A stretch of DNA of 64,000 bases from Vibrio agarivorans (GTDB lineage: Bacteria; Pseudomonadota; Gammaproteobacteria; Enterobacterales; Vibrionaceae), in assembly GCF_030409635.1 (NCBI RefSeq), contig NZ_JAUFQF010000004.1, forward strand, positions 1,522,241 through 1,586,240. Direction: 5' to 3'. Below are positions 27,239 through 48,598 of the stretch, piece after piece (within the stretch, counting starts at the first letter, position 1; each line of letters begins with the position of its first letter). Made by a program: the position numbers and the translations under genes. A model generated the notes under the pieces. It had not been told where the DNA came from. It made no database searches and was given only the letters and a program-made list of their open reading frames with translations.

Positions 27239-28579
27239 ATGTCTAATTCAAGACGTTATTTCGGTACAGATGGTGTGCGTGGCAAAGTGGGGCAATACCC
27301 TATCACCCCTGATTTTGTACTCAAGCTTGGCTGGGCAGCAGGTCGTGTACTTGCTAAACAAGGCACGAAAAAAGTCATTATTGGTAAAGATACCCGTATC
27401 TCTGGCTACATGTTGGAATCGGCACTAGAAGCAGGTCTTGCTGCTGCTGGCTTGAAGGCAACCTTTACTGGCCCTATGCCAACACCGGCAGTGGCTTATT
27501 TGACTCAAACTTTCCGTGCAGAAGCAGGGATTGTGATTTCTGCCTCGCATAACCCATACTACGATAATGGTATCAAGTTCTTCTCAGCGGAAGGTACGAA
27601 ACTGCCTGATGATGTTGAGCTCGCCATCGAAGCAGAACTCGATAAAGAGATCGAATGTGTTGAATCGTCTCTGTTAGGTAAAGCAACACGCCTTAATGAT
27701 GCAGCAGGTCGTTACATTGAGTTTTGTAAGAGTACCTTCCCTTCAGATCTTAGTCTGAAAGCGCTGAAAATCGTCGTCGATTGCGCTCATGGCGCAACCT
27801 ACCATATTGCCCCGGCAGTATTTTCAGAGCTGGGCGCTGAAGTGATTGCGATGGGTGTTGAGCCAAATGGCACCAATATCAACCACGAAGTGGGTGCGAC
27901 GGATGTACGTGCGCTTCAGAAACGCGTGGTTGAAGAGCAAGCTCACCTAGGTTTGGCCTTTGATGGTGACGGTGACCGTATCATCATGGTTGATCATCTT
28001 GGTAATAAGGTCGACGGTGACCAAATCGCCTACATTATCGCTCGTGACGCTCTGCGCCGTGGTGAACTAAAAGGTGGTGTGGTTGGTACGCTAATGACCA
28101 ACCTTGGTATGGAGAATGGCCTAAAACAGCTAGGCATCCCATTTGTTCGCGCCGCTGTAGGCGATCGCTACGTAATGGAGCAACTACTAGCGAAAGGCTG
28201 GAAGATTGGTGCAGAGAACTCGGGCCATGTTATCTTGTTAGATAAAGTGACGACGGGTGATGCTATTGTTGCTGCATTGCAAGTATTGGCCTCGGTTGTG
28301 GGCAGTGAAATGTCACTTAATGAACTGTCACAAGGTATGACGCTATACCCACAAGTGTTAGAGAACGTGCGCTTCTCGGGTGATTCAAACCCACTTGAAG
28401 CCGATGCGGTTGTGGCTGCGACTAAAGAAGTGGAAGCTGAGCTGGGCGACAAAGGTCGCGTATTGCTGCGTAAGTCAGGCACTGAGCCATTGATTCGAGT
28501 GATGGTAGAAGGTGAAGATGCCGCCCTCGTTCAAGCGAGTGCGACTAAGATCGCCGATGCAGTAAAAGCGAGCTTCTAA
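27239..28579 (+). CDS. glmM: Phosphoglucosamine mutase
   Basis: 446 residues. GlmM interconverts glucosamine-6-P and glucosamine-1-P for UDP-GlcNAc, peptidoglycan and LPS. The phosphoserine motif is ISASHNP (Ser103 directly before His-Asn-Pro), the metal loop is DGDGDR and the phosphate-binding loop is [21 protein letters not shown] precedes the ATG. Full length and intact. Confidence 0.97.
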   Translation: MSNSRRYFGTDGVRGKVGQYPITPDFVLKLGWAAGRVLAKQGTKKVIIGKDTRISGYMLESALEAGLAAAGLKATFTGPMPTPAVAYLTQTFRAEAGIVISASHNPYYDNGIKFFSAEGTKLPDDVELAIEAELDKEIECVESSLLGKATRLNDAAGRYIEFCKSTFPSDLSLKALKIVVDCAHGATYHIAPAVFSELGAEVIAMGVEPNGTNINHEVGATDVRALQKRVVEEQAHLGLAFDGDGDRIIMVDHLGNKVDGDQIAYIIARDALRRGELKGGVVGTLMTNLGMENGLKQLGIPFVRAAVGDRYVMEQLLAKGWKIGAENSGHVILLDKVTTGDAIVAALQVLASVVGSEMSLNELSQGMTLYPQVLENVRFSGDSNPLEADAVVAATKEVEAELGDKGRVLLRKSGTEPLIRVMVEGEDAALVQASATKIADAVKASF

Positions 28580-28858
28580 AACTGAGTGACTTAAGCCTTA
28601 GTCATTAAGCGTTTAATGATAATTTGCGGTGCACTTTTGCATAGATAAGAGTTGCGCCGTTGTTATTTTGAGCGCTTGGCTGTATTTTTGAGCGGTTGAC
28701 GGTAATATCCCGCTTTTTTGTTAAATATCTCTTGTCAGAGAAAAAAGGTTCGGCTAGTATTGCCTCCGCCTTCGATGAGGAGGTCGCTTGATTGACGCTG
28801 ACGTTCGATTCGAACACAAAGCGTATTTAGCTGAACAATTTAGACATAGGTGGAAAAT

Positions 28859-29194
28859 ATGTTTCAGGTTCTACTTGTGATTTATCTGTTGGCGGCGCTT
28901 GGTGTCATTGGCCTTGTGTTGATTCAACAAGGTAAAGGCGCAGATATGGGAGCTTCTTTTGGCTCTGGTGCTTCAAACACAGTGTTTGGTGCTTCAGGTT
29001 CAGGTAACTTCCTAACACGTATGACAGCACTTTGTGCGACAGTATTTTTCGTGATTAGCTTGGTTCTAGGCAATATGTCAACGCATAAGCCTGAATCAGA
29101 TTGGGTTGACCCAACTCAAGGTCAAGTTATCCAACAAGCTGGTGACGCTGTGAGTGATATTCCTGCTGAAAGCGGTGATGAGATCCCACAATAA
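28859..29194 (+). CDS. secG: Protein-export membrane protein SecG
   Basis: 111 residues from ATG 28859 (ATAGGTGG just upstream; the in-frame GTG at 28850 is less likely). Two membrane helices (about 3-22 and 51-70) flank the conserved cytoplasmic loop QQGKGADMGASFGSG. SecG assists SecYE in protein translocation. The C-terminal tail is acidic and hydrophilic. It lies directly before the tRNA-Leu gene, as in E. coli. Confidence 0.96.
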   Translation: MFQVLLVIYLLAALGVIGLVLIQQGKGADMGASFGSGASNTVFGASGSGNFLTRMTALCATVFFVISLVLGNMSTHKPESDWVDPTQGQVIQQAGDAVSDIPAESGDEIPQ

Positions 29195-29219
29195 GAATTT
29201 GAGTTTTAATTAACTCTTT

Positions 29220-29303
29220 GCCGAGATGGTGAAATTGGTAGACACGCCAGCATGAGGTGCTGGTGCCTTTGGTGTGAGGGTTCGAGTCCCTCTCTCGGCA
29301 CCA
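29220..29303 (+). tRNA. leuU: tRNA-Leu (GAG)
   Basis: 84 bases including encoded CCA. Acceptor GCCGAGA pairs with TCTCGGC; the anticodon stem CCAGC/GCTGG encloses loop ATGAGGT with anticodon GAG; a short variable arm typical of class II tRNA and a T arm with GTTCGAGTC are present. It reads CUC/CUU leucine codons. Same position after secG as E. coli leuU. Confidence 0.95.
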
Positions 29304-29358
29304 TGTTTTACAAACTTGTAAAAAACAGGCTTGAGCGTATAATGCTCAGCTAGTCGGA

Positions 29359-29435
<77 letters not shown>

Positions 29436-29463
29436 ATTCTTAAATGCTGTGTCAGCATTAAGA

Positions 29464-29531
29464 TGTTGCAAGTTTGGCAGTGCGAGTCACTGCGGATTGA
29501 GTCATACTCAATCTATCAGGGTCCAGCAACA
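29464..29531 (+). ncRNA. Putative three-way-junction RNA between metY and the terminator before rimP
   Basis: TGTTGC (29464-29469) pairs with GCAACA (29526-29531) and encloses two perfect hairpins: GCAGTG/CACTGC (29477-29482 with 29488-29493) and GATTGAG/CTCAATC (29495-29501 with 29507-29513). The layout looks like a tRNA without its T arm. It could be a decayed tRNA, an RNase processing module of the metY transcript, or a small RNA. Confidence 0.45.
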
Positions 29532-29558
29532 AAAAACCCCGACTTTTCGGGGTTTTTT
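29531..29558 (+). terminator. Terminator between metY and rimP
   Basis: CCCCGA/TCGGGG (29537-29542 with 29547-29552), loop CTTT, A-run before and T6 after. It probably ends part of the tRNA transcripts; the rimP operon reads through or has another promoter, as in the E. coli metY-nusA operon. Confidence 0.85.
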
Positions 29559-29643
29559 GTTATCTGAATTTTGTAAATTCAGATAATGCGTGGAATTTAA
29601 ATTGGGCTCTTATGCCCTTTTTTTGTTTCTGGAGAACGTCTAA

Positions 29644-30099
29644 ATGACAGGTTTAGAACGACAACTGATTGAATTACTTGAAGCTCCAGTAGAAGCTTCA
29701 GGTTACGAACTGGTAGGCATCGAGTTTATTCGTGCAGGCCAACACTCAACATTACGTATCTTTATTGATCACGAAAATGGAATTAATGTTGATGATTGTG
29801 CGGAAGTAAGCCACCAAGTGAGTGCAGTTATGGATGTTGAAGATCCTATCTCTGTTGCTTATAGCTTAGAGGTGTCTTCTCCAGGACTAGATAGACCACT
29901 ATTTAAAGCTGCTCACTATGAGCAACGTATTGGTCAAGAGGTTAACCTCGTACTAAATATGGCTGTTGGCAACCGTCGCAAGTGGAAGGGCACTATCCAC
30001 TCAGTTGATGGCGAGACCATCACGTTAACTGTTGATGGACAGAACGAAGAGTTTGTGTTGAGCAATATTTCAAAAGCCAACATCATTCCAAAATTTTAG
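29644..30099 (+). CDS. rimP: Ribosome maturation factor RimP
   Basis: 151 residues with the N-terminal alpha/beta domain ([23 protein letters not shown]) and the C-terminal SH3-like domain ([18 protein letters not shown]). RimP binds and matures the 30S subunit. TCTGGAGA precedes the ATG. First gene of the rimP-nusA-infB-rbfA-truB operon. Confidence 0.97.
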   Translation: MTGLERQLIELLEAPVEASGYELVGIEFIRAGQHSTLRIFIDHENGINVDDCAEVSHQVSAVMDVEDPISVAYSLEVSSPGLDRPLFKAAHYEQRIGQEVNLVLNMAVGNRRKWKGTIHSVDGETITLTVDGQNEEFVLSNISKANIIPKF

Positions 30100-30138
30100 T
30101 TCTCCACGAGACATTTAAGCTTAAGAGGCTAGATAAAA

Positions 30139-31626
30139 ATGAGCAAAGAAATTTTAGCGGTAGTTGAAGCGGTTTCTAACGAGAAAGCGGTTCCTCGCGA
30201 GCGTATCTTTGAAGCGCTAGAGATCGCTCTTGCGACTTCAACCAAAAAGAAATACGAGTTTGAAATTGAAGTTCGTGTAGAAATCGATCGCAAAACAGGC
30301 GAATTCGAAACTTTCCGTCGCTGGGAAGTGGTAGAAGAAGTAGAAAACCCAACTCGCGAAATCTCACTAGAAGCTGCGCTTTATGATGATGAGACGATTG
30401 AAGTTGGCGGTTACATCGAAGATGACATCGAGTCAGTAACTTTCGACCGTATTACTACGCAAACAGCGAAGCAAGTTATCGTACAGAAAGTACGTGAAGC
30501 TGAGCGCGCACAAATCGTTGAACAGTTCATCGACAACGAAGGCGAGCTAGTAACAGGTGTAGTTAAGAAAGTTAACCGTGATACTGTTATCCTTGACCTA
30601 GGCAACAACGCTGAAGCGGTTATTCTGCGTGATGACCAACTACCTCGTGAAAACTTCCGTCCAGGTGACCGTGTTCGTGGTCTTCTGTACAAAGTTGCTC
30701 CTGAAGCTCGTGGTTTCCAACTGTTCATCACTCGCTCTAAGCCAGAGATGCTAGCTGAACTATTCCGTGTAGAAGTACCAGAGATTGGTGAAGAGCTGAT
30801 CGAACTTAAAGGTGCTGCACGTGATCCAGGTTCACGCGCTAAAATCGCTGTAAAGACAAACGACAAACGTATTGACCCTGTGGGTGCTTGTGTAGGTATG
30901 CGTGGTGCACGTGTACAAGCGGTTTCTGGCGATCTAGGCGGCGAGCGTATCGATATCGTTCTTTGGGACGATAACCCTGCACAATTTGTTATCAATGCAA
31001 TGGCACCAGCAGACGTTGCTTCTATCATCGTTGATGAAGATGCAAACTCTATGGACATCGCAGTAGAAGCAGACAACCTAGCACAAGCGATCGGCCGTTC
31101 AGGTCAGAACGTTCGTCTAGCGTCTCAGCTAACGGGCTGGACTCTAAACGTAATGACGGTTGAAGATCTACAGAAGAAGCACCAAGAAGAGTCTCAAGCA
31201 TCGATTGAGAACTTCATGAAGCATCTAGACATCGAGCAAGACTTTGCTGAGATGCTAGTTGAAGAAGGTTTCTCAACACTAGAAGAAGTTGCTTACGTTC
31301 CTGTAAATGAACTTCTAGAAGTTGACGGTCTAGATGAAGGTCTAGTTGAAGAGCTACGTAGCCGTGCAAAAGATGCATTGACTACACTTGCTCTAGCGCA
31401 AGAAGAGTCTTTCGATGGCCTAGAGCCAGCTGAAGACCTACTAGGCCTAGAAGGTCTTGAGCGTGAGATGGCATTCAAACTTGCTGCGAAAGGTGTAGCA
31501 ACACTTGAAGACCTCGCTGACCAAGGTATTGATGATTTAGAAGGTATTGAAGACCTAACCGAAGAGCGTGCGGGCGAGCTAATTATGGCAGCGCGTAACA
31601 TCTGTTGGTTTGGCGAAGAAGCATAA
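30139..31626 (+). CDS. nusA: Transcription termination/antitermination factor NusA
   Basis: 495 residues. It has an N-terminal RNA polymerase-binding domain (1-130), an S1 domain (about 135-200), two KH domains (about 230-345) with the GxxG loop GMRGARVQ and [10 protein letters not shown], and two acidic AR2 repeats (about 365-495) as in the enterobacterial form. NusA controls pausing, intrinsic termination and antitermination and couples transcription with translation. Confidence 0.98.
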   Translation: MSKEILAVVEAVSNEKAVPRERIFEALEIALATSTKKKYEFEIEVRVEIDRKTGEFETFRRWEVVEEVENPTREISLEAALYDDETIEVGGYIEDDIESVTFDRITTQTAKQVIVQKVREAERAQIVEQFIDNEGELVTGVVKKVNRDTVILDLGNNAEAVILRDDQLPRENFRPGDRVRGLLYKVAPEARGFQLFITRSKPEMLAELFRVEVPEIGEELIELKGAARDPGSRAKIAVKTNDKRIDPVGACVGMRGARVQAVSGDLGGERIDIVLWDDNPAQFVINAMAPADVASIIVDEDANSMDIAVEADNLAQAIGRSGQNVRLASQLTGWTLNVMTVEDLQKKHQEESQASIENFMKHLDIEQDFAEMLVEEGFSTLEEVAYVPVNELLEVDGLDEGLVEELRSRAKDALTTLALAQEESFDGLEPAEDLLGLEGLEREMAFKLAAKGVATLEDLADQGIDDLEGIEDLTEERAGELIMAARNICWFGEEA

Positions 31627-31647
31627 TTTCAGCGAGGAGGGAGCTAT

Positions 31648-34335
31648 ATGACAGAAGTCACAGTTAAAGCTTTAAGTGAAGAGATTGGTACACCAGTTGA
31701 GCGCTTAGTAGAACAACTTGCTGATGCAGGAATGAAGAAAGCTGACACGGATATCGTTACGGAAGATGAGAAGCAACAGCTTCTGTCTCACCTGAAGAAA
31801 GAGCACGGCGACAAGTCGGGCGAATCTGAACCAACTCGACTCACGCTCCAGCGTAAGACTCGTAGCACGTTAAGTGTTGCAGCAGGTGGTGGTAAGAGTA
31901 AGGACGTTCAAGTAGAAGTGCGTAAGAAGCGCACATACGTGAAGCGCAGCACTATCGAAGACGATGCAAAACGTGAGGCTGAGGAAGCAGCAAAACGTGA
32001 AGCTGAAGAGCTTGCGAAACGTGAGGCTGAAGAACAAGCCAAACGTGAAGCTGCAGAGAAAGCACAGCGCGAAGCCGAAGAAAAAGCGAAACGAGAAGCG
32101 GATGCAAAACGTGAAGCTGAAGAAAAGGCACAACGCGCCCAAGCTGAGAAGGCCAAGAAAGAAATGAATGCGAAAAATGCGGATGTGAATACGCAAGCGA
32201 AGAAAGAAGCTGACGAGCTAAAACGCCGTCAGGAAGAAGAAGCACAACGTAAAGCGGAACAAGAAGCAGCTAAGCTTGTTGAAGAAGCACGTAAGCTTGC
32301 TGAAGAGAACGAAGCTCGCTGGTCTGAAGCTGAGACTAAAAAGAAAGAGCTTGAAAACTCTGACTACCACGTAACGACTTCGACTTATGCTCGTGAAGCT
32401 GAAGATGCAGCTGACCGTAAAGAAGAAGGTGGTGGTAACCGTCGTAAGAAGAAAAAGCAACCAGCTCGTGATGACAACCGTGGCGGTCGCAACCAGCGTG
32501 GTGGCAAAGGCCGTAATAAAGGTAAGCTAGCGAAACCAACTTCAATGCAGCACGGCTTCGATAAGTCGGCAACGGTTGCTAAACAAGATGTTGTTATCGG
32601 CGAAACGGTCGTTGTTTCTGAACTGGCTAACAAGATGTCAGTGAAAGCAACGGAAGTTATCAAGGTGATGATGAAGATGGGTGCAATGGCAACCATCAAC
32701 CAAGTGATCGACCAAGAAACGGCACAACTTGTTGCTGAAGAAATGGGTCACAAGGTTATCCTACGCAAAGAAAACGAGCTTGAAGAAGCGGTACTTTCAG
32801 ATCGTGACAACGATGCTGAAGTGTCTCCACGCGCTCCTGTTGTTACTATCATGGGTCACGTTGACCACGGTAAAACTTCTACACTTGACTACATCCGTCG
32901 TACACACGTTGCATCTGGCGAAGCGGGTGGTATCACACAGCACATTGGTGCATACCATGTAGAAACAGAAAACGGCATGATTACGTTCCTTGATACTCCT
33001 GGACATGCGGCGTTTACTGCTATGCGTGCTCGTGGTGCTCAAGCGACAGATATCGTTGTTCTTGTTGTTGCAGCGGACGATGGCGTAATGCCACAAACAA
33101 TCGAAGCAATCCAGCACGCGAAAGCGGCGGAAGTGCCTCTGATTATTGCTGTGAACAAGATCGATAAAGAAGATGCTAACCCAGATAACGTTAAGAACGA
33201 GCTAGCTCAATACGACGTTATTCCTGAGGAGTGGGGCGGTGAGAACATGTTTGTTCACATCTCTGCGAAACAGGGTACCAACATTGACGGTCTTCTAGAA
33301 GCGATCCTTCTTCAGTCTGAAGTTCTTGAACTTACAGCGGTTAAAGAAGGCATGGCATCTGGTGTGGTTGTTGAATCACGTCTAGATAAAGGCCGTGGTC
33401 CAGTTGCAACAGTACTTGTTCAATCTGGTACGCTAAACAAAGGCGACATCGTTCTTTGTGGTCAAGAATACGGCCGTGTTCGTGCAATGCGCGATGAGCT
33501 AGGTAAAGAGATCACAGAAGCAGGTCCTTCTATCCCAGTAGAGATTCTTGGTCTTTCTGGTGTTCCAGCTTCTGGTGACGAAGCAACAGTTGTTCGTGAC
33601 GAGCGTAAAGCGCGTGAAGTTGCAAACTACCGTGCTGGTAAGTTCCGTGAAGTGAAACTTGCTCGTCAGCAGAAATCGAAACTAGAGAACATGTTCTCGA
33701 ACATGGCTGCTGGTGAAGTTGCTGAACTAAACGTAGTACTGAAAGCTGACGTACAGGGTTCTGTGGAAGCAATCTCTGACTCGCTACTGAAACTGTCTAC
33801 TGACGAAGTTAAAGTGAACATCGTTGGTTCTGGTGTTGGTGGTATCACTGAGACTGATGCAGTACTGGCTGAAGCTTCTAACGCTATCATCCTTGGCTTT
33901 AACGTTCGTGCTGACGCTTCTGCTCGCCGTGCGATTGAAGCTGCAAGCGTTGACCTACGCTACTACTCAATCATTTACCAATTGATTGACGAAGTGAAAC
34001 AAGCAATGGGCGGTATGCTTGCTCCAGAATTCAAGCAAGAGATCATTGGTCTTGCTGAAGTACGTGACGTATTTAAGTCACCGAAACTGGGCGCAATCGC
34101 TGGTTGTATGGTTACTGAAGGTCTAATTAAGCGTAACAACCCAATCCGCGTTCTACGTGAAAACGTTGTTATCTACGAAGGTGAGCTAGAATCACTACGT
34201 CGCTTTAAAGATGACGTTCAAGAAGTTAAGAACGGCTACGAGTGTGGTATCGGCGTTAAGAACTACAATGATGTTCGCGTTGGTGACCAAATCGAAGTAT
34301 TCGAGATTGTCGAGATTAAACGTACTCTAGACTAA
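31648..34335 (+). CDS. infB: Translation initiation factor IF-2
   Basis: 895 residues, as in other gammaproteobacteria. The N-terminal IF2N domain (about 1-50) is followed by a long charged linker with repeated KREAEE-type heptads (about 108-180), a highly basic stretch ([16 protein letters not shown]), a second IF2N domain, and the GTPase core with G1 GHVDHGKT (403-410), DTPGH, and NKID. The C-terminal domain binds fMet-tRNA. IF-2 recruits the initiator tRNA, whose gene is in the same operon. RBS GGAGGGAG precedes ATG 31648; shorter internal forms are likely, as in E. coli. Confidence 0.98.
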   Translation: MTEVTVKALSEEIGTPVERLVEQLADAGMKKADTDIVTEDEKQQLLSHLKKEHGDKSGESEPTRLTLQRKTRSTLSVAAGGGKSKDVQVEVRKKRTYVKRSTIEDDAKREAEEAAKREAEELAKREAEEQAKREAAEKAQREAEEKAKREADAKREAEEKAQRAQAEKAKKEMNAKNADVNTQAKKEADELKRRQEEEAQRKAEQEAAKLVEEARKLAEENEARWSEAETKKKELENSDYHVTTSTYAREAEDAADRKEEGGGNRRKKKKQPARDDNRGGRNQRGGKGRNKGKLAKPTSMQHGFDKSATVAKQDVVIGETVVVSELANKMSVKATEVIKVMMKMGAMATINQVIDQETAQLVAEEMGHKVILRKENELEEAVLSDRDNDAEVSPRAPVVTIMGHVDHGKTSTLDYIRRTHVASGEAGGITQHIGAYHVETENGMITFLDTPGHAAFTAMRARGAQATDIVVLVVAADDGVMPQTIEAIQHAKAAEVPLIIAVNKIDKEDANPDNVKNELAQYDVIPEEWGGENMFVHISAKQGTNIDGLLEAILLQSEVLELTAVKEGMASGVVVESRLDKGRGPVATVLVQSGTLNKGDIVLCGQEYGRVRAMRDELGKEITEAGPSIPVEILGLSGVPASGDEATVVRDERKAREVANYRAGKFREVKLARQQKSKLENMFSNMAAGEVAELNVVLKADVQGSVEAISDSLLKLSTDEVKVNIVGSGVGGITETDAVLAEASNAIILGFNVRADASARRAIEAASVDLRYYSIIYQLIDEVKQAMGGMLAPEFKQEIIGLAEVRDVFKSPKLGAIAGCMVTEGLIKRNNPIRVLRENVVIYEGELESLRRFKDDVQEVKNGYECGIGVKNYNDVRVGDQIEVFEIVEIKRTLD

Positions 34336-34398
34336 TGGACAAACATGACTAAAGTTATCTTGTATTGAGATACTTAGTGATGGGTTGTTGAATACACC

Positions 34399-34428
34399 AT
34401 GGGGGGCTGGTATTTACCATCCCCCCAT
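34399..34428 (+). other. GC-rich hairpin between infB and rbfA
   Basis: ATGGGGGG-C-TGGT (34399-34411) pairs with ACCA-T-CCCCCCAT (34416-34428) except for one C/T mismatch; loop ATTT. No U-run follows, so it is probably an RNA processing or pausing element, not a terminator. Confidence 0.5.
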
Positions 34429-34452
34429 TCTTGCTAATAAGAGTAAATATTT

Positions 34453-34869
34453 ATGTCAAAAGAATTTAGCCGCACGCAGCGTGTTGGCCAGCAGCTGCAA
34501 AAAGAGCTTGCGATGATTCTTCAGCGCGAAGTTCGTGATTCTCGTCTAGGAATGGTGACCATTTCTGACGTAGAAGTCTCTCGTGACCTTGCTTATGTAA
34601 AAGTGTTTGTGACGTTCCTATGCGTTGGTGAGCAGACGCCAGAGTCATGCCTAGCAGCGCTACGTGAGCATGAAGTTCACATTCGCATGATGTTGGGTAA
34701 GCGCATTCGCCTGCGTCTAACACCTGAAGTTCGCTTCTACTACGACAGTACTTTGGTTGACGGTATGCGCATGTCCAACCTAGTGACTGAGGTTGTTAAC
34801 GAAGACAAGCGTAAGATCGAAGAATCAGGTCGCTCTGACGAGCAACCATCTGAAGGAGAAGAGAGCTAA
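34453..34869 (+). CDS. rbfA: Ribosome-binding factor A
   Basis: 138 residues, one KH-type domain ([51 protein letters not shown]). RbfA binds the 30S precursor, aids 16S 5'-end maturation and cold adaptation. The C-terminal tail after 115 is acidic. Stop and truB start overlap in TAATG. Confidence 0.97.
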   Translation: MSKEFSRTQRVGQQLQKELAMILQREVRDSRLGMVTISDVEVSRDLAYVKVFVTFLCVGEQTPESCLAALREHEVHIRMMLGKRIRLRLTPEVRFYYDSTLVDGMRMSNLVTEVVNEDKRKIEESGRSDEQPSEGEES

Positions 34870-35819
34870 TGGCGCGTCGTCGTAAAGGTCGTCCAGTTAA
34901 CGGTGTTATCTTACTGGACAAGCCAACTGGCATTTCATCTAACGATGCTCTGCAAAAAGTAAAGCGAATCTACTTTGCTGAAAAAGCGGGGCACACTGGT
35001 GCTTTAGACCCACTTGCGACGGGCATGTTGCCCATCTGTTTAGGTGAAGCAACAAAGTTCTCTCAGTTCCTACTTGATTCAGATAAGCGCTACCGTGTGA
35101 TTGCCAAGCTAGGCGAGCGCACAGACACATCAGACTCTGATGGTGACGTTGTTGAAACTCGCCCGATTGATGTCAACCTTGACAAACTCGAGGCATGCAT
35201 TGATAAATTCCGTGGTGAATCCGATCAAGTTCCTTCAATGTTTTCTGCATTGAAGTACCAAGGCAAGCCGCTGTATGAGTATGCTCGCCAAGGTATTGAA
35301 GTGCCGCGCGAATCACGCAAGATTACGGTTTACGAGATCATCTTGCATCGCTTTGAAGGCGATGAAGTTGAGATGGAAGTGCATTGCTCAAAAGGCACTT
35401 ACATCCGTACTATCGTCGACGATCTTGGCGAGATGCTCGGATGTGGTGCCCACGTGACTATGTTGCGTCGTACGGGGGTTGCTAAATACCCATACGAGAA
35501 GATGGTGACACTCGAGCAGCTTAATGAGCTGTTAGAGCAAGCACACCGCGAAGAGAAAGCACCCAAGGAGCTGCTTGATCCTCTGTTAATGCCGATGGAC
35601 ACAGCAGTTCAAGATCTGCCCGAAGTCAACTTGAATGACGAGCTGACCGACCTTGTTCAACACGGTATGCCAGTACAGGTATTCGGAGCGCCAGAAGGTA
35701 CGCCACTGCGTATGACTTCAGGTGAAGAAAAGCTGTTTATTGGTGTAGCGGAAGTGAACAAAGACGGCAAGGTTGCCCCAAAACGTTTGGTGGTTTTCCG
35801 CGACGAAGTTGAGTCTTAA
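34869..35819 (+). CDS. truB: tRNA pseudouridine55 synthase TruB
   Basis: 316 residues. TruB makes the universal pseudouridine 55 in the T loop of tRNAs and acts as a tRNA chaperone. The catalytic Asp is in [18 protein letters not shown]; other motifs are [11 protein letters not shown] and [15 protein letters not shown]. The start overlaps the rbfA stop, so translation is coupled. In the vibrio order I remember, rpsO and pnp follow truB; here a terminator and an unrelated minus-strand block follow. Confidence 0.97.
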   Translation: MARRRKGRPVNGVILLDKPTGISSNDALQKVKRIYFAEKAGHTGALDPLATGMLPICLGEATKFSQFLLDSDKRYRVIAKLGERTDTSDSDGDVVETRPIDVNLDKLEACIDKFRGESDQVPSMFSALKYQGKPLYEYARQGIEVPRESRKITVYEIILHRFEGDEVEMEVHCSKGTYIRTIVDDLGEMLGCGAHVTMLRRTGVAKYPYEKMVTLEQLNELLEQAHREEKAPKELLDPLLMPMDTAVQDLPEVNLNDELTDLVQHGMPVQVFGAPEGTPLRMTSGEEKLFIGVAEVNKDGKVAPKRLVVFRDEVES

Positions 35820-35850
35820 TCTAGGCTGCTAAAACGCGCATGAATCAATA

Positions 35851-35876
35851 AAAGCCGAAGCAATTGCTTCGGCTTT
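35851..35876 (+). terminator. Terminator after truB
   Basis: Perfect 11-bp stem AAAGCCGAAGC/GCTTCGGCTTT with loop AATT (35851-35861 with 35866-35876), then TTTG. Ends the rimP-truB operon and may serve the opposite strand too. Confidence 0.85.
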
Positions 35877-35937
35877 GTTGTAGTTAATGGCCTATCAGGC
35901 CTTTCGGCAGTTCAATTGTTTATCTTGTCAAAATTGA

Positions 35938-36366
35938 TTAATCGAGAATTGAAGCGTCTGCGAGCTTTTGGCGTAGCTGTTCTGCGCGCTTTCTATTCAC
36001 ACCGAAATCGGAGTAACCTGTTCTTGATTCTGAACGAACGGTTAGTGCTGTGCCGTCAAGTTTGAGCTCAAGATCATCGACAAAGCGCATGATTTTTGAG
36101 GTGCATTCGATACGAAGGTAGTTACTATCGCTGTCCGCTATTTTTGCTCCAGGTAGGGTTAATGCAATCGCCTCGACCTGAGCGAGTGTGGTTCCCTCTT
36201 TTAAGTTAAATGGCGCGATGCTGTGTTTTTCACGGTCGTCGATAGTTGAAACACAATTGGGCTTATCACCACAAGGTTGCGCGGTTCGGTCTGTCATTTG
36301 TTCCACTCCTTGGCTGCAGGCGGTGAGAGAGAAAACACTCACAGCTATAAGCAGGTATTTATTCAT
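35938..36366 (-). CDS. DUF1499 family lipoprotein
   Basis: 142 residues. The signal peptide ends in the lipobox LTAC (Cys17), so the mature protein is a lipid-anchored envelope protein. The DUF1499 hallmarks are CGDKPNCVST, RIECTSKIMRFVDDLEL and RSESRTGYSDFGVNRKRAE. Its function is unknown. It begins 15 bases after the stop of gltD1 on the same strand, so it is probably transcribed with that operon. Confidence 0.85.
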   Translation of the reverse strand: MNKYLLIAVSVFSLTACSQGVEQMTDRTAQPCGDKPNCVSTIDDREKHSIAPFNLKEGTTLAQVEAIALTLPGAKIADSDSNYLRIECTSKIMRFVDDLELKLDGTALTVRSESRTGYSDFGVNRKRAEQLRQKLADASILD

Positions 36367-36381
36367 TGTTGTTGTCCCGTA

Positions 36382-42277
<5,896 letters not shown>

Positions 42278-42590
42278 TGCAAACTCTCCCTTTGCTTCCT
42301 ACATCCATGCAGGTTTCATTCGCGGTTACTTTGAGCGAAAAGTCAGTATCCTTAGACTCAATGTCCGCTGTGTGTGATCGGTTAGTGCGTGAATTAAGAC
42401 TAAACTTTCACTGTGAGTGCGTATTTATGTGATAAATATGTTGTCAAAATGAATGTCGATTTAACAAACTATAACTAGAGACTATTGAGGTCAAGTATTT
42501 CATTTGCGCAAAATGTGAGTGGGTAGAACGAGAGACGAAAAAAGACCAGCCATAAGGCTGGTCAAAAATTAACTGGAAGGAATCTTTATA
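42278..42590. promoter_or_regulatory. Intergenic region between the two glutamate synthase operons
   Basis: 313 bases. On the minus strand it holds the promoter of gltB1; TTGACA (42447 down to 42442) could be its -35, but no good -10 is spaced correctly. The upstream end has the terminator of the second operon (42544-42563). No ORF of note. Confidence 0.4.
42544..42563 (-). terminator. Terminator of the second gltBD operon
   Basis: GACCAGCC/GGCTGGTC (42544-42551 with 42556-42563), loop ATAA, followed on the minus strand by a run of U from the A-run 42538-42543. Confidence 0.9.
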
Positions 42591-44059
42591 TTATGCAGAA
42601 AGCATCATTGAATTGGCTTTCGCTTCTAGGTTTGAGTTACCCATCAGGTAACTGTCTATAGCGATAGCACATTCACGACCTTCATTGATACAACGAACGA
42701 CAAGAGATTGACCTGTGCGCATATCACCGGCAGCGAAAACGCCTTTTTGGTTTGTCGCAAAACCATCGGTTGCTACGTTGCCACGATCATCAAGCTTGAT
42801 GTCGAGCTGCGCTAATACACCGGTTGGCTCTGGGTGTAAGAAGCCCATCGCAAGGAACGCCATATCACAAGGAATGACACGCTCTGAATTGGCGACTTCT
42901 TCAAAAGTAGGACGCTCACCAGGTGCGGCATCTTTCCATACAATGTCAGCAATACGTAGGCCTGTTACCTGACCTTCATCGTTACCGATGAACTCTTTTG
43001 TCAGGATGTTCCAATGACGTTCGCAACCTTCTTCATGAGAAGTGGTGGTCTTCATGATCATTGGGTATTGAGGCCAAGGCATGTTGGCTGGTCGCTTCTC
43101 TGGTGGAATCGGCATGATCTCTACTTGAGTCACGCTTGCTGCCTTGTGGCGGTTAGATGTACCGACACAGTCAGAGCCAGTATCACCACCACCGATTACC
43201 ACAACATGCTTATCTTTCGCGTGAATCTCTTCACCCTTCAGATCCATATCGTTTGCACGGCGGTTGTTTTGCCCTAAGAACTCCATTGCAAAGTGAACGC
43301 CTTTCAGTTCGCGACCTGGAACTGGAAGATCACGTGGAACCGTTGAGCCCCCTGTTAGCAGTACAACATCAAACTCTTGACGAAGCTGCTGTGCATTCAC
43401 ATCAACACCAATGTGTTGGTTAACCTTAAACTCAACACCGGCTTCAGCCATTAGGTTGATCTTACGATCAATCACATCCATACCCAGTTTAAAATCTGGA
43501 ATACCAAAACGCAGTAGGCCACCTACTTTTTCATCACGCTCAAATACCGTCACAGAGTGACCAGCGCTGTTGAGCTGCTCAGCGGCTGCAAGGCCAGCAG
43601 GGCCACTACCGATGATTGCTACGGTCTTGCCACTGCGAGAACGTGGTGTTTTTGGTTTTGCATAACCTTCGCGGTAGGCTGTTTCTACGATGGTCTTCTC
43701 AATGTTACAGATGGTGATTGGGTCTTGGTTGATACCCAATACACACGCACTCTCACATGGAGAAGGGCAGACACGACCAGTAAACTCAGGGAAGTTATTG
43801 GTGGAGCTTAGAATGTTCCACGCTTCTTCCCAGCTATCACGGTAAACCGCGTCATTGAATTCAGGAATGATGTTACCAATCGGACAGCCGCTATGGCAGA
43901 AAGGCACACCACAGTCCATACAACGAGATGCTTGGGTGTTGATCTTGTCACCAAACTCTTCGTTAAGGACGAACTCTTTGTTGTTTTCGATACGAACTGA
44001 AGGGTCGAGCTTCTTTGGAAGCTCACGACCGTTCTCTAAAAATCCAGTAGGCTTACCCA

Positions 44060-44060
<1 letters not shown>
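42591..44060 (-). CDS. gltD: Glutamate synthase small subunit, second copy (Gram-positive-like type)
   Basis: 489 residues. Domain order as in GltD: Fe-S domain with RCMDCGVPFCHSGCPIGNIIPEF and CPSPCESACVLG, FAD motif [13 protein letters not shown], and NAD(P) motif GGGDTGSDCVGTSNR. It is clearly distinct from the copy at 36382 and closer to the type found with Bacillus-like large subunits. Its ATG overlaps the stop of the large-subunit gene by one base, so translation is coupled. Confidence 0.95.

Positions 44061-48598
<4,538 letters not shown>

Noticed and set aside
30411..31076. 221-codon minus-strand ORF opposite nusA
   Set aside because: Serine/arginine-rich shadow of nusA, no start signal, no recognisable domain.
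31870..32245. Several long overlapping minus-strand ORFs over infB
   Set aside because: They arise from the GC and codon bias of the Lys/Glu/Ala repeat in infB; no ribosome binding sites and low-complexity products.
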